Shown piece after piece: positions 49,023-60,197 of a DNA stretch of 64,000 nt (its first letter is position 1; every line of letters starts with the position of its first letter). The DNA is taken from contig OY292278.1 of the NCBI GenBank assembly GCA_958496175.1, positions 50,220,001-50,284,000 on the forward strand. The letters run 5' to 3'. The position numbers were made by a program, and so were the translations under genes. Source of the stretch: Sisyra terminalis. Its lineage: Eukaryota; Arthropoda; Insecta; Neuroptera; Sisyridae. The notes under the pieces are model-generated. The model did no database searches and had not been told where the DNA came from. It worked only from the letters and a program-made list of their open reading frames with translations.

Positions 49023-50680
49023 TTAATGTTCTGATACACCAGCACTTTGTAAAAGGGCACGAAGTCGTTCAATTTCCGCATCTTTTTCTTCAAGTTGTTG
49101 TTGCATTAACTTAACATCAAACAAGTCCAATGGTTTCGATACCAACATTGCTAATAATTGTGTGGCGGTTGGTCGATCTGAAACGTTTTTAGCGACCAAT
49201 TGACTCATAATATGAGCCAGTTGTGGATATTCGGCCGATATTCTCGCACAAAGTCGTCCTTTTCGCAGTTCCGAGATATTTTTAATTTTTTCCATATCCG
49301 TGGTGAACGATTCGATTAACTCGAGCAATACAATTCCGAGACTATAGATGTCATTCTGAAAATAAATGGATTTCTTCAAGGTCTCTGTTTTTTTCCATAA
49401 AATTAAAATTTTACCTTTGTATCACACTGGCCGTTTATTTGTTCCGGGGCTGCATACAAATGCGTACCAAAAGGAACTTCGGAATGAGCTTTTTGCAACG
49501 GACATGCCAATCCAAAATCGCCCAACTGAACGGAAATATGTCCAATTTCTGTACTAATAAAAATATTGGTTGGTTTTATGTCGTGATGTACAATTCCTTT
49601 GGAATGCATATACTCCAATCCCTGGGCTAGTTGTCGTAGAATTTCTTTGATTGTCAACGTTCGGGTTTCAATTTGAATCGGTGACGTCGGTGGATATTCC
49701 TTCTCGGCCTGATTTCTCAAATCGATCCATTTTCGCAAGGTCAATTGGCACAGAGCCATTTGAATATACAACGTCGCCCATTCCGATACAACTTGAGAAC
49801 AATTAATACTATCGACCACATCTTCATTTTCATTGATACAACAAATTTGATTTTCGACTGACGAAGAACTTTTTTCGCTCACTGTTTGTTTGGTACTGTC
49901 CGCAAATTCTATGCTTAAACTGTTGGATTTTGTATAGTAATTTAAGTCACTTGAGTGATTTATAAGTTTGGATTGGCTAAAAGATTTGGAACTGATGGAA
50001 TATTCACTGAGGGCGTTGTGTTTGGTTTTGGTGATTAACGGTTCTAGCCATGCGGCTTTATAGGGAACTATATTGGGATGGTTTAGACTTGCAAAAGTTT
50101 TGACTTCATCCAAATGACTCATCACCGCTTTGACAGTTCCCGATCGAATACATATTTTCTTGACTGCATATTCTGTACCATCTAAACGGTGTTTCGCTTT
50201 AAAAACCCGGCCAAAACCTCCACCACCCAAAAATTCAATTTCGATAAATTCACGATAATAACGAGACCAGTCGCCGTGCAGATTTTGTGGCACGGGAGGC
50301 TGAAAGGAATCTTTGGCGACGCCAACCAATTGATATAGAGCACGTTGATATTGGCCTCGCATTACTTCGAATTCGTCCATCGAATAACTTTCGTCAATCA
50401 ACTTCATTTCGTATAATTTTTCGCAAATCACATTGTACAGTTTGGCTGATTTGATTGGATCGGCTTCAAGGAGAGAGCACAGTTGTTGAACCAACGATTG
50501 AACCAGAAGGCTGATGGGGGTTGACGTCTTTTTATTAAGTAATCCAATTATTTTGATGCTACGTATAAGTTGTTTGGCCACGTCACTGTCTGCGCTGTTG
50601 TCGTTGATTGTTGTGTTGTCAGAAAGATCATTTTCGTCACCTTTATATGTAAAATTAACGTTAGATTTACTCAGATTCAT
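49023..50680 (-). CDS. HRI-type eIF2-alpha kinase (EIF2AK1-like)
   Basis: Phosphorylates eIF2-alpha in the cytosol to lower translation in stress; HRI responds to heme or mitochondrial stress in other animals. Exons 49415-50680 and 49023-49355 give 532 residues. Residues 1-145 match the HRI N-terminal region. Kinase domain: P loop GGGGFGRV (152-159), catalytic Lys in YAVKK (174), an insert of about 100 Ser-rich residues (about 213-310) typical of eIF2-alpha kinases, catalytic loop HHDIKPTN (365-372), DFG (388-390), YAAPEQ, and NDIYSLGIVLLEL across the intron. The tail ends in a coiled coil (LEEKDAEIERLRALL). Odd: HRD is HHD. The start at 50680 has an in-frame TAA two codons upstream. An alternative start at 50789 needs a 34-base intron (50683-50716) and would give 557 residues. 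Confidence 0.92.
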
Positions 50681-50716
50681 AACTTATGGGGTAAAAATTT
50701 GATAAACAATTCTTAC

Positions 50717-50789
50717 CTAGATCGAATGTTGTTATCGTTGACAATGATGACCATGGATGGTCTGATGTGAGCTGTTTTATTCTGTCCAT
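50717..50789 (-). CDS. Possible first coding exon of the HRI-like kinase
   Basis: On the minus strand an ATG at 50787-50789 opens 24 codons (MDRIKQLTSDHPWSSLSTIT...) plus one base before CTAG|GTAAGA. Joining to the AG at 50683-50684 keeps the kinase frame, adding Val before the Met at 50680. The intron would be only 34 bases, shorter than insect introns normally are. This could instead be 5' UTR, or there may be an assembly gap. Confidence 0.4.
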
Positions 50790-50941
50790 TTTACGTAAAA
50801 CGTATCACACATATTGATTCAATGTTCAAATTAGTGAATTCAAATAAAATTAACTTAAATCCTAAAATTAAAATTTAATTTTTGACAGGACAACACTGCG
50901 ATAGAGCTGTCAACTCCATGATGAAAACTTAACTACTCTAC

Positions 50942-50950
50942 GCGCATGCG
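50942..50950. promoter_or_regulatory. NRF1/Ewg-like palindrome in a divergent promoter
   Basis: GCGCATGCG stands out in AT-rich DNA between the divergent kinase and V-ATPase genes (50790-51273). It matches the core of the nuclear respiratory factor 1 / erect wing site (GCGCAnGCGC). A tcacgtt word follows at once. Placement suggests a shared housekeeping promoter; function is inferred. Confidence 0.45.
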
Positions 50951-51273
50951 TCACGTTAATTATTTAAAAGTGATGCAATAATAATTTCCCGTGATTTTCC
51001 TTTTTAATTTCCCTGTTGAGACTAATAAGTTATGAGCATATTTTAATGAATTTTAACTTAATTACTATCTTTCCTAATTTATTTATATATTTTTAATAAA
51101 TTTAGTCAAAAAGATATTGAATTTTATTCAACCAATCAGAGTACACGTATTCCCGAACTTCCCCGAAGAGCGTTCGTCCCTGAGAGCTATCATATGATCA
51201 CCAACATCAAAAACTAGGCAAGTGGGTGAGGTTGTGAATTTCGTCAAAAAAATACAAATATTTCCCAAAAAAA

Positions 51274-52495
51274 ATGTTGGATTTTCTCTTCAACATCGAC
51301 GGTGGCTACTTGGAAGGCTTATGTCGCGGATTCAAGTGTGGAATATTAAAACAATCCGATTACCTAAATCTGGTCCAATGCGAAACACTGGAAGGTAAAC
51401 GTTTCAATACGGAAAATCAATTCCTCCATTTACATTTCTTTCTCCCAATTTTTAAGATTTGAAGTTGCATCTGCAAGGCACCGATTACGGCAACTTTCTG
51501 GCAAACGAACCGTCACCACTGCAAGTATCTGTGATCGACGATAAACTGCGCGAAAAACTTGTGATCGAATTCCAGCACTTGAGGAATCATGCGGTGGAAC
51601 CGCTTTCAACTTTCCTCGACTACATTACGTACAGTTATCGTATTGATAATATTATTCTACTAATTACTGGCACCTTGCATCAACGACCAATTTCCGAATT
51701 GATTCCCAAATGCCATCCGTTGGGAAGTTTCGAGCAAATGGAAGCCACTCACGTGGCTGCAACACCTGCGGAATTGTACAACGCTGTGTTGGTCGACACT
51801 CCGTTGGCGCCGTTCTTCGTGGATTGCATCAGTGAACAAGATCTCGATGAGATGAATATAGAAATTATTCGAAACACTCTATATAAAGCCTATTTGGAGG
51901 CGTTTTACGCATTTTGTAAGGAACTCGGAGGCACTACTGCCGATACTATGTGCGAAATTTTAGCTGTTAGTACTAAAAACTCTTCAAAATTTAGAAGTAC
52001 TCAAAAATTTTAATTTCTAGTTCGAGGCTGATCGTCGTGCCATTATAATCACCATCAACTCCTTCGGAACAGAACTCAGCAAAGACGATCGTGCTAAACT
52101 CTACCCTCTGTGCGGAAAACTACATCCGGACGGCTTAGCCGCCCTAGCAAGAGCCGATGATTATGAGCAAGTGAAAGCCGTTGCCGAATACTATGCTGAA
52201 TATGCTGTACTATTTGAGGGTGCTGGTAACAATCCGGGCGATAAAACTCTCGAAGACAAATTCTTCGAACATGAGGTAAAAACAATCATAAACTTCAAAC
52301 AACCAAATCAATTCCTTTATCTTTTTGCAGGTACGACTAAATTTAAATGCCTTTCTGCAACAATTCCACTTTGGCGTCTTCTATGCATATCTGAAACTCA
52401 AAGAACAAGAATGCCGAAATATTGTCTGGATTGCTGAATGTGTCGCTCAAAAACACAGAGCCAAGATTGATAACTATATACCGATTTTATCTTAA
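51274..52495 (+). CDS. ATP6V0D1: V-type proton ATPase subunit d (VhaAC39-like)
   Basis: Membrane-associated V0 subunit that couples the central rotor stalk to the proteolipid ring in endomembrane and plasma-membrane proton pumps. Exons 51274-51394, 51457-51965, 52021-52275 and 52331-52495 give 349 residues, the usual size of about 350. Start is firm: [20 protein letters not shown] is the conserved N terminus. Further family blocks: [84 protein letters not shown], and the C-terminal [20 protein letters not shown]. Splice phases agree; the exon 2 donor is weak (GTTAGT). It has no membrane segment, as expected. Divergent from the kinase and convergent with THG1 (272 bases between stops). Confidence 0.96.
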
Positions 52496-52766
52496 ATTGA
52501 TAATCGCTAAAGTACATTCCCTTTTAAAAAAAACGATTCAGTTTTAATTCAAATTTATTGTTATATAAAATACATATTATTTAAATAGATGTTGTAGCTT
52601 ATTCGTAACTTATTAGTTCTATAAAAAGTATTAAAAATATATCTGTAAATAAGATTGCTTACATCCGAAAACGGTTACCTATTTAGAGAAACAAATTGGT
52701 TTATCAACGGTATAGCTCTATTAGGAATTGTTAAAATTTTCTTTATAATTACATGTAAATATACAT

Positions 52767-52772
52767 TTTATT
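52767..52772 (-). terminator. Polyadenylation signal overlapping the THG1 stop
   Basis: On the minus strand the last codons read ATG AAA TAA AAT, so the TAA stop lies inside an AATAAA hexamer. If used, the 3' UTR would be only about 10-30 bases. A later signal cannot be excluded. Confidence 0.4.
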
Positions 52773-53809
52773 TCATTTCTTGTGTTTTTTTCTTTGCTGA
52801 TTGACCTTTTAAGTTGATTTTTTCTAATTGTTCAATAACTAAACTTGGTAAGTCTTCGCTATCATATTCTGGAGTCGTTTGAGTTGAGTTTAATAGTTCG
52901 GAATGTTGGGTCCAAAATTTATCTTGAATCATGTCTTCGTGTAACGGATAAATTACATGGTTGTATTTATCTTTTTCTTTATTTTTAACTTTTTTCCTCA
53001 GTAAAATCGTTCCCTTTCTGTACATGATCGGTTCATTGTTGTAGTTAATGTTGAATTCCGAGAATAGAATTTCATTTTTGTCGGACGAAAAGGTGCCGCA
53101 GAGTCTTTTTTCAGCCTAAAAATTATAAATAGTTGGTGAATTATTCTTTGAAAGTAAATTAAGCTCTATCAGATTGGAATTCCATAGTGATAGAGTTAAT
53201 ATTTAAATATTTTACTTCATTGTTGGTTAATCCTTGCTTTAAGACGAGATTCCAAAAGGTTGTGTTATATAAGTTGTTGATATGAACATCGGCTTGTCTC
53301 CAACTTAAGTAGTCTCTCAAATTTTCATTGCTCGGATAGAGAATGATTCGAGCGTCGAACGATGGTGGATACAAAAGTTGTGTATTTTCAAAATACTTAT
53401 TCCAATAGAAAACGTATGAAGACGTAAACAAACTGTTGACGTAAGTAAGAATTTTATCACTTCTTCGATTATAAAGATCTGTGTCTTTCCGGAACACAAA
53501 CGAATATTCGTCGCTCTGTCCATAACTTAGAATAATATCTCGAAATTCTTCCATAACTCTCATTGCGGCTCTGTTCATCAAGTTTAAAGCATTTTCATCG
53601 TTGGGTTTGGTAAAATTATGCTTCGTAGAAAAAACGTGAAAGGCTTTTCCATCGATACGAACCACAATCCAAGTGTTTTGTAAAAGTTTACTTTCCGATT
53701 CAAACTGACGAACATATTCGTATCTACTGTTGGCCATTTTGGTCGACGTTAAATTTCTTTTGGTTTCTATAATATTTTTTGCTATTTTACAGAGCTTAAT
53801 AAAACGCAT
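52768..53809 (-). CDS. THG1: tRNA-His guanylyltransferase
   Basis: Adds the extra G(-1) to the 5' end of tRNA-His, needed for recognition by histidyl-tRNA synthetase; it uses a reverse-direction polymerase mechanism. Exons 53216-53809 and 52768-53115 give 313 residues, or 289 from the internal Met 25 ([13 protein letters not shown]), which matches the usual cytosolic start. The 24 extra residues ([20 protein letters not shown]) are basic and amphipathic like a mitochondrial presequence, as in human THG1L. Motifs: RIDGKAFH (51-58, metal-binding Asp/Gly), [12 protein letters not shown] (95-106), [26 protein letters not shown], then across the intron [20 protein letters not shown] and MYRKGT. 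Reading on without splicing gives a false stop shortly after the exon. Head to tail with mRpL15. Confidence 0.96.
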
Positions 53810-53942
53810 TTGTGGTGATGATTTTTAAGTGAGGTTATGTTGAACTTGCAACGGAGATACTGGAGTTGTGAAGCCGCTTGTTTGAAATAAGTTAATATTT
53901 GATTTCTAGGACATAAATGAGGCTTAGTTAAATAAGAATTTG

Positions 53943-53948
53943 TTTATT
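53943..53948 (-). terminator. Polyadenylation signal of mRpL15
   Basis: AATAAA on the minus strand about 36 bases after the mRpL15 stop (53984-53986), well placed for a short 3' UTR. It lies only about 135 bases before the THG1 start, so THG1's promoter must be compact. Confidence 0.6.
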
Positions 53949-53983
53949 TAGTCTATAAAGTTATAATATATTATACAAAAAAT

Positions 53984-54974
53984 CTAAGAAGCATAATATT
54001 TTAATAGTTCTGGATCTTGAGGTTTTAATATCACTTTATCTCTGATATTGACTACCCAACCGGGATGTAAGCCATAAAATATTTGTCTTGGGTCTTTTGT
54101 CATTGTAAGCATTTCATAAAGTTCATCTTTTTCAATTTCGGGCAAAACATATCCGAACTTTTGCGCCAAAACGAATCGTTCTTCTGAAATTTTTTCTGGG
54201 TCGGCCAAATAGCCTCGATTTTCGGCACTGGCGTAGTACTCAACCGCATCAGGCGGTGGAATCATTCGTCGTGGTATTGCCACTCCTTTTTGAAAGAATT
54301 TTTCTGGATTTAGCATGCATTGTATGCTGTGCATGTCGTAATAAGCGGTGGTGATTACCCCACCGTTTTTTTCTATAGCGGCAATGGTTCTTTGATCTGC
54401 ATGTTGTACTTCGATGTTGATTTTTGCTTTGAAGATGTTTTCGCCGTCGGGCGTGAGATTAAAGCCAAATTGTTTCTGGTCGGGGAGTAGAGAAAACAGG
54501 CCGGTGTTTAGTAAAGAGCATAGATCGATAGGTTTGGAAATATCTATTCGATTTGTATCGATTAGGGTTTGGAGTTGGTGAAGACTTATTGGAGGATACT
54601 GTCTTCGTAAACTAAAAAATAAATATTTCTGTTAGTGTTCCAAGAAATCATCCTCAAGGCTTACTGGTGTCCTTTATAGTAGTTCTCATAGGAAAATCTT
54701 AGATAAAATGGATTGTTTCCAGTTTCATATCCTAGCCGCATATAGTTCTGCCGTTGTCCCGATCCTTTATTTCCGGCTCCATGTTTGTCACCACGATGTT
54801 GAGCTCTGCCCCGTTTTTTCTAAAATCCATTTTTTTTAAGTTTAAATCCAAAAAAGATGTAAATACTCTTACGTTGATTTTCGAGCCGGGATTATCTCTG
54901 ATATTTCCAAGACATACTCTTGGAAGATAACGCAATAATTGATGGGCTCGGCTTATTGTTTGTTGTTGAGACAT
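53984..54974 (-). CDS. mRpL15: Mitochondrial ribosomal protein L15
   Basis: Component of the large subunit of the mitochondrial ribosome (uL15m). Exons 54873-54974, 54665-54819 and 53984-54611 give 294 residues, matching animal family members. The N terminus includes LLRYLPRVCLGNIRDNPGS, the family signature. Exon 2 gives the Gly/Arg-rich rRNA-binding loop (KKRGRAQHRGDKHGAGNKGS), then GYETGNNPFYLRF. Exon 3 has LRRQYPPISLHQLQTLID, IAAIEKNGGVITTAYYD, RRMIPPPDAVEYYASAENRG, and ends KDPRQIFYGLHPGWVVNIRD...LKYYAS. Phases agree at both junctions. A mitochondrial presequence is not obvious but the start is basic. Divergent from CABLES, 610 bases between starts. Confidence 0.96.
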
Positions 54975-55069
54975 TCTATTTATACTTCGTCAACTTTACT
55001 CAATTAAAAAAAAATGTTTCCCAATAATCAATTAACCCATATATAACCCCAAAGCTACGTCAATGCGAT

Positions 55070-55270
55070 ACGAAACACATAGCTATGATACAGATTGTTG
55101 GTTAACTAGATTATCGTTAACCTTGTTTAACTAAATAAAAAACCAACGAGGTAAAAAAAGATAAAAAGTGCATGTCTGATTAGATTATTTGTTGGGAGCC
55201 ATAGCTACGATACAGTGTGTTGATTAGGCAAACTATTTTTAGCCTTGTTTAACGTAATGCATATCTTGCA
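55070..55270. repeat. Imperfect direct repeat in the mRpL15-CABLES promoter region
   Basis: The block catagctatgatacagattg ... ttaaccttgtttaact (about 55079-55134) recurs as catagctacgatacagtgtg ... tagccttgtttaacg (about 55200-55255). The two units lie about 120 bases apart between divergent genes, so they could be duplicated regulatory sites or simply a small local duplication. Confidence 0.6.
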
Positions 55271-55584
55271 TGTAAAAGTAAGAGAAGACATACATGTTTA
55301 ATAATACAGTTGCTCGTGTACTTATAAATATAAAATAGCGCACATTTATTTTTGAGTTAATTTTAGGAAAAATTTCGTGGTTTACTCAAATATTCATATG
55401 GAATATACGATATTAACGTGACGCGAGTTAAAGTACAAACCTTCCACAATGGGGACTAGAAAGAAAATGTGAAAAATGTTTGTTTTACTTAATTTAAAAA
55501 TCATTGCTTAATTTTAATTTCTATGTGATATTTCGTTAAGTTTATCATTTATAAGTGTTAAATTTATTCTATTTTTACATTACG

Positions 55585-58500
55585 ATGGCTTGCACGATCA
55601 GGAAAGTCAAATCTCGACGCCGACTAGCCGCGATTACATTCTTGTCGAATATATCTTTAGATGGCCGTAGCCAATTCACCAAAACCCTATCGCCGAGAAT
55701 TCCCGCCGAAGATGATGCCGTGGAAAACATCGAAAACATGCCAGCAATCGAAAAGCCAATCATAACAGCCACGCTAGTTGTTTCGGAAGAGGAATTCGAA
55801 AAGTCGCAAAGCGACGTGGACCACACCAAGTCGGGGATCTTACCAAATTTAAAACGTATACGAATGCAAAAGAATGCCAAAAACAAAAACCCCGAGTTGA
55901 CCTCACTAAGTTCCGATTCCGAGTCAAACCTGACACCAAACAAAGGACCAATGAGCGACGATGAAATGTTCGAAAAGAAGAAAACCAAACACTTCCGCCA
56001 ACGGTAAATAAATCCCATTTACCAGTACTTTTTCATCACCTTAATCTTTTCCAGAACTTGTTCTAGTGCTGTTTTCGAAAAACGCCACGCCAGCTTAAAC
56101 AGCGGACGAAAAAGAGTGCTACACCACCAAACGTCCGTTTGTAGTGATTCAGAGCGTTTCCACAACTATAGCAGCAATGAAAGCATTGGACCGGTGATGT
56201 CCCGGTTGAAGCCCTCATCCTGTGCCTCCAGCATCCCAGAATCTGGGACCAACAATCGCGAGTTGCGTGTTATAAGACCAACAAAATCACACAAATTTCT
56301 TGAGGAACGCCTTATATTAGCCACCACTAACAGCTGCGTACCCTTCATGGTATTCTCATCAATGCCATACAATAAAACAAACCGAGCTTCAAAGTAGGTG
56401 TCCATTGAGCTTTACTTATATACTTTATAAGTAAAATTTAAGCACAGTATCAAGGAAAAAATACAACTTTTCTTAAAATACAACTTTCTTACTTTCATAG
56501 TCTTTCGATCAACGAGCTCAAACCATTAAAATGAAACTAAAAAAATTATATTGCTTCTATTTATGGCTTAAACAAATTAAAATATTAATTGAAATCAACT
56601 TTACTGAAGATAAATAGATATTTGTAAGAAAATTATTCAAATCAATTCAAATTTGCCTCAATTAATAAGTGCGCACATGTAATAGCGCATATAAATTGTT
56701 TTAATTAAACAATTGTAAAATTAAATGCTAATTAAATTGATAAATTTATGTTTATTGACTTGAATAAGTGGCAAAAAGTTATTTATAATTGTTAAGGGAT
56801 ATTAGTTGTACAATATTTTGAGTCGAGGAAGTGATAAGTTTCACTTTATAAATTAGAAAAATGGGAGTTTGGACTAGGCCTCTTTTTGGTTTTCAACAAT
56901 ATTTTTTCCGCGGTTTTGATAATTTTATAATATTAAATTAGCAAAGTTTGCCTTAAAAACGTTACTGCCAATTAGATCAATGTTTTTTCTACCGATTCAA
57001 ATAAATTTGAGGTACGATTTAAATTTATTTATAAAAAAAATTATTGAAACAAGTTGGTATTTTAATGATCTTAACAATGCTTTGATTTATGACTTTTATG
57101 GCATATTTTTTTATATTTTATTGTACAATTACTTCTTTTAATCTCTATTGTTCTTTAATTTGAATAATTCTCGATCGATTTAGGTAAAATTTGAGATTGA
57201 ATTGATAGTTTATGTATGAAAAAATCCACTCAAACTTTCATGTCTTAGCTGGGTTTGTTTCATGCCGTTAAAAGCAATTTTTTTAAATGTTTTTTTGAAA
57301 AACTCATCTTTCGGCGCTAATACCTACTTAATTTGGTTATTTTTCTATCGATTCATGTAAAATTTTGGGTGCCATTGATAATTTATCAATGACAAAATCG
57401 ACTTGAAAAACCTTGATCTATAAAAAATTCGTTTTATATCTTTGGCAACATTTTTTTCATAAATTTATTAGTTAATTGGATCTTAAAAATTCTATTAAGA
57501 GGCAATTAAAACATTTTCTATAGATTTATTTAATTAAACAATTGTAAAATTAAATGCTAATTAAATTGATAAATTTATGTTTATTGACTTGAATAAGTGG
57601 CAAAAAGTTATTTATAATTGATAACGGATATTAGTTGTACAATATTTTCAGTCGAGGAAATGATAAATTTCACTTTATAAATTAGAAAAATGGGAGTTTG
57701 GACTAGGCCTCTTTTTGATTTTCAACAATATTTTTTCCGCGGTTTTGATAATTTTATAATATTAAATTAGCAAAGTTTGCCTTAAAAACGTTACTGCCAA
57801 TTAGATCAATGTTTTTTCTACCGATTCAAATAAATTTGAGGTACGATTTAAATTTATTTATAAAAAAAACTATTGAAACAAATTGGTATTTTAATGATCT
57901 TAACAATGCTTTGATTTATGACTTTTATGGCATGTTTTTTTTTTATATTTAATTGTACAATTGTTTCTTTTAATCCCTATTGTTCTTTAATTTGAATAAT
58001 TCTCGATCGATTTAGGTAAAATTTGAGATTGAATTGATAGTTTATGTATGAAAAAATCCACTTAAAACTTTCATGCCTTAAAGCAATTTTTTTAAATGTT
58101 TTTTTGAAAAACTCATCTTTCGGCGCTAATACATACTTAATTTGATTATTTTTCTATCGATTCATGTAAAATTTTAGGTGCCATTGATGACAAAATCGAC
58201 TTGAAAAAACCTTGATCTATAAAAATTTCGTTTTAGATCTTTGGCAACATTTTTTTCACAAATTTATTAGTTAAGTGGATCTTTAAAACTGTATTAAAAG
58301 TTAATTAAAACATTTTCTATAGATTTATTATACGTTAGGATAATATTATACGTTTAGGTTTTTAAGATTTTTTCTAAGTAGTTTTACGAAATTATTCTGC
58401 TTTTAGATCTGATTTACGAAAAGAGACCGGAAGACGTCGAAACACGTCCGGGCCTCGGCCTCTTTCTTCAATAGTCGATGGTCCAGATCCTTTTGATTTA

Positions 58501-60197
58501 CTGGGGGTCGAACGAAGTCAAGATGGACAGGTGAAATTATGTTTTTCTGAAATTTTTTCAACCAAAATTTACATGTAAAATTCTATGCAGGAAATTTCTT
58601 ATGGACGATTGCTGGTCCCCTCAAAATCATTCAGCCGTGAAAAAAACACGAAAGAAGATGAAACAGTGTCGCAACACACCAACATCAAATCACAACCACT
58701 CGCCATGTATGTTGTCCTTTCTATTTCAAAATCTTAACGTTTCTAATTTCTATTTCTAAGACTTGCAAAAGCTTAACAATTCGAAATTTACAGCCACGTG
58801 CTACACGAAAGTCGAATGATTTTCAAAAGTTTTTGATTTATGATGAAAATTATTGGACTTTCGTGTGCCAATCTGTACAATCCCATATTTTTCCTGTATG
58901 CATTTTTTGCAGGACTAAAATAATAATATGGCAATCAGACTTCAAATGGTAACAAAACGCTTTATGTAAAATAGTAATCTATGCTAGAAGTATCTCTTAT
59001 CTTTAGATTTTTATCGTAAAAAAATAGAACAACAATTTCATGAATTGTTTACATTTTACAGCAATGTGGAAGAAGAATGAATTTGCGTAATATTATTTGG
59101 ACAAAATTACAAAGCACGAAAAACATTTAAATAGTTTGGATTTTTGCCCAAATTCTCAATATATTGCATTTTAATTTATGTTTACGTTCACAATTGCATG
59201 ATTAATTAGAACCTAAATGTTGCCAATTGCCACTCAACGTATACAAGTTTTCACTGTCAATTTTCACACAGGTGTTTTTCCTATGAATCAAATCAACGAA
59301 ACAATGGTACAATTTCGCCGACGTACGAAGGCCGAGACGATGACAATGCCTCCGGAGCTGCTTACTATCCCAATATTCTCGACGATCCAGAACTAATCGC
59401 TGGAAAACATAGAACCCTCCTAACATTTACGTCCTATATGACATCAGTTATTGACTACGTTCGACCCCAAGACCTCAAACGAGAACTAAATGAAAAGTTT
59501 CGAGAAAAGTTTCCTTTGATTCAATTGACTCTTAGTAAAATGAGAAGGTATTTTTTTCATTTTATCCAATTTTAAAACTGTCCTGTCTTATTTTTCTGTT
59601 TCAGTATCAAACGTGAAATGCGAAAGATTGCTAAAACCGATTGCGGATGTGACTTATTAACTGTTGCTCAATCTTATGTTTACTTTGAAAAATTAATTTT
59701 ACGTAATTTAATTAATAAGGAAAATCGTAAATTGTGTGCTGGTGCCTGTTTACTTTTGGCTGCGAAATTAAATGATGTTAAAGGAGATGCATTGAAATCG
59801 TTAATTGAGGTAAACATCAAAGGGAATATAACAATGTGTAAATATTGAAAATGCGTCAAGTTTTTCAGTGCTTTTGTAAAGTTGCAAACAAAATTGTTTT
59901 CTTTCATTTACACCAACAAATAAGATAATATCTATTTGGCGCCAAATAATTAATGTGGTTTATTAATTATTTATTTATTTGCCAAATGCAACACATTTTC
60001 ATATTCTCTCATACATACTAACGAAAATAATTTTCACAAAGAAATTTACTTTTCAGCGAACGGAAAATATATTTCGTTTAAATCGAAAAGATTTAATTGG
60101 TTCAGAATTTGCGGTTTTGGTCGCTCTCGAATTCGGACTACATGTGCCAACAACTGAAGTATTTCCTCACTACCAAAGATTAATATACGAATCATAA
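55585..60197 (+). CDS. Cables: CABLES-family CDK5/ABL1 enzyme substrate
   Basis: Adaptor that links cyclin-dependent kinases (CDK2/CDK5) with ABL-type tyrosine kinases; cell-cycle and neuronal roles known in vertebrates. Seven exons: 55585-56003, 56055-56393, 58407-58530, 58591-58706, 59272-59547, 59605-59809, 60057-60197; 539 residues, all phases consistent. The N terminus has [19 protein letters not shown], diagnostic of CABLES. The middle is Ser-rich and poorly conserved. Then [35 protein letters not shown] and [11 protein letters not shown]. The C-terminal cyclin-box-like domain starts near residue 365 ([62 protein letters not shown]). Intron 2 (2.0 kb) holds a tandem duplication. Confidence 0.95.
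56699..58330. repeat. Tandem duplication in CABLES intron 2, period about 832 bp
   Basis: The unit beginning taattaaacaattgtaaaat near 56701 recurs near 57533 with high identity through ttggactaggcctcttt, tttccgcggttttgataatt, aactcatctttcggcgctaa and aacattttctatagatttat. The second copy lacks the tgtcttagctgggtttgttt segment and a gataatttatcaa block. High identity points to a relatively recent duplication. Confidence 0.92.

Noticed and set aside
55575..56018. 147-codon minus-strand frame opposite CABLES exon 1
   Set aside because: CABLES family signatures are on the plus strand; the minus frame has no recognisable domain.
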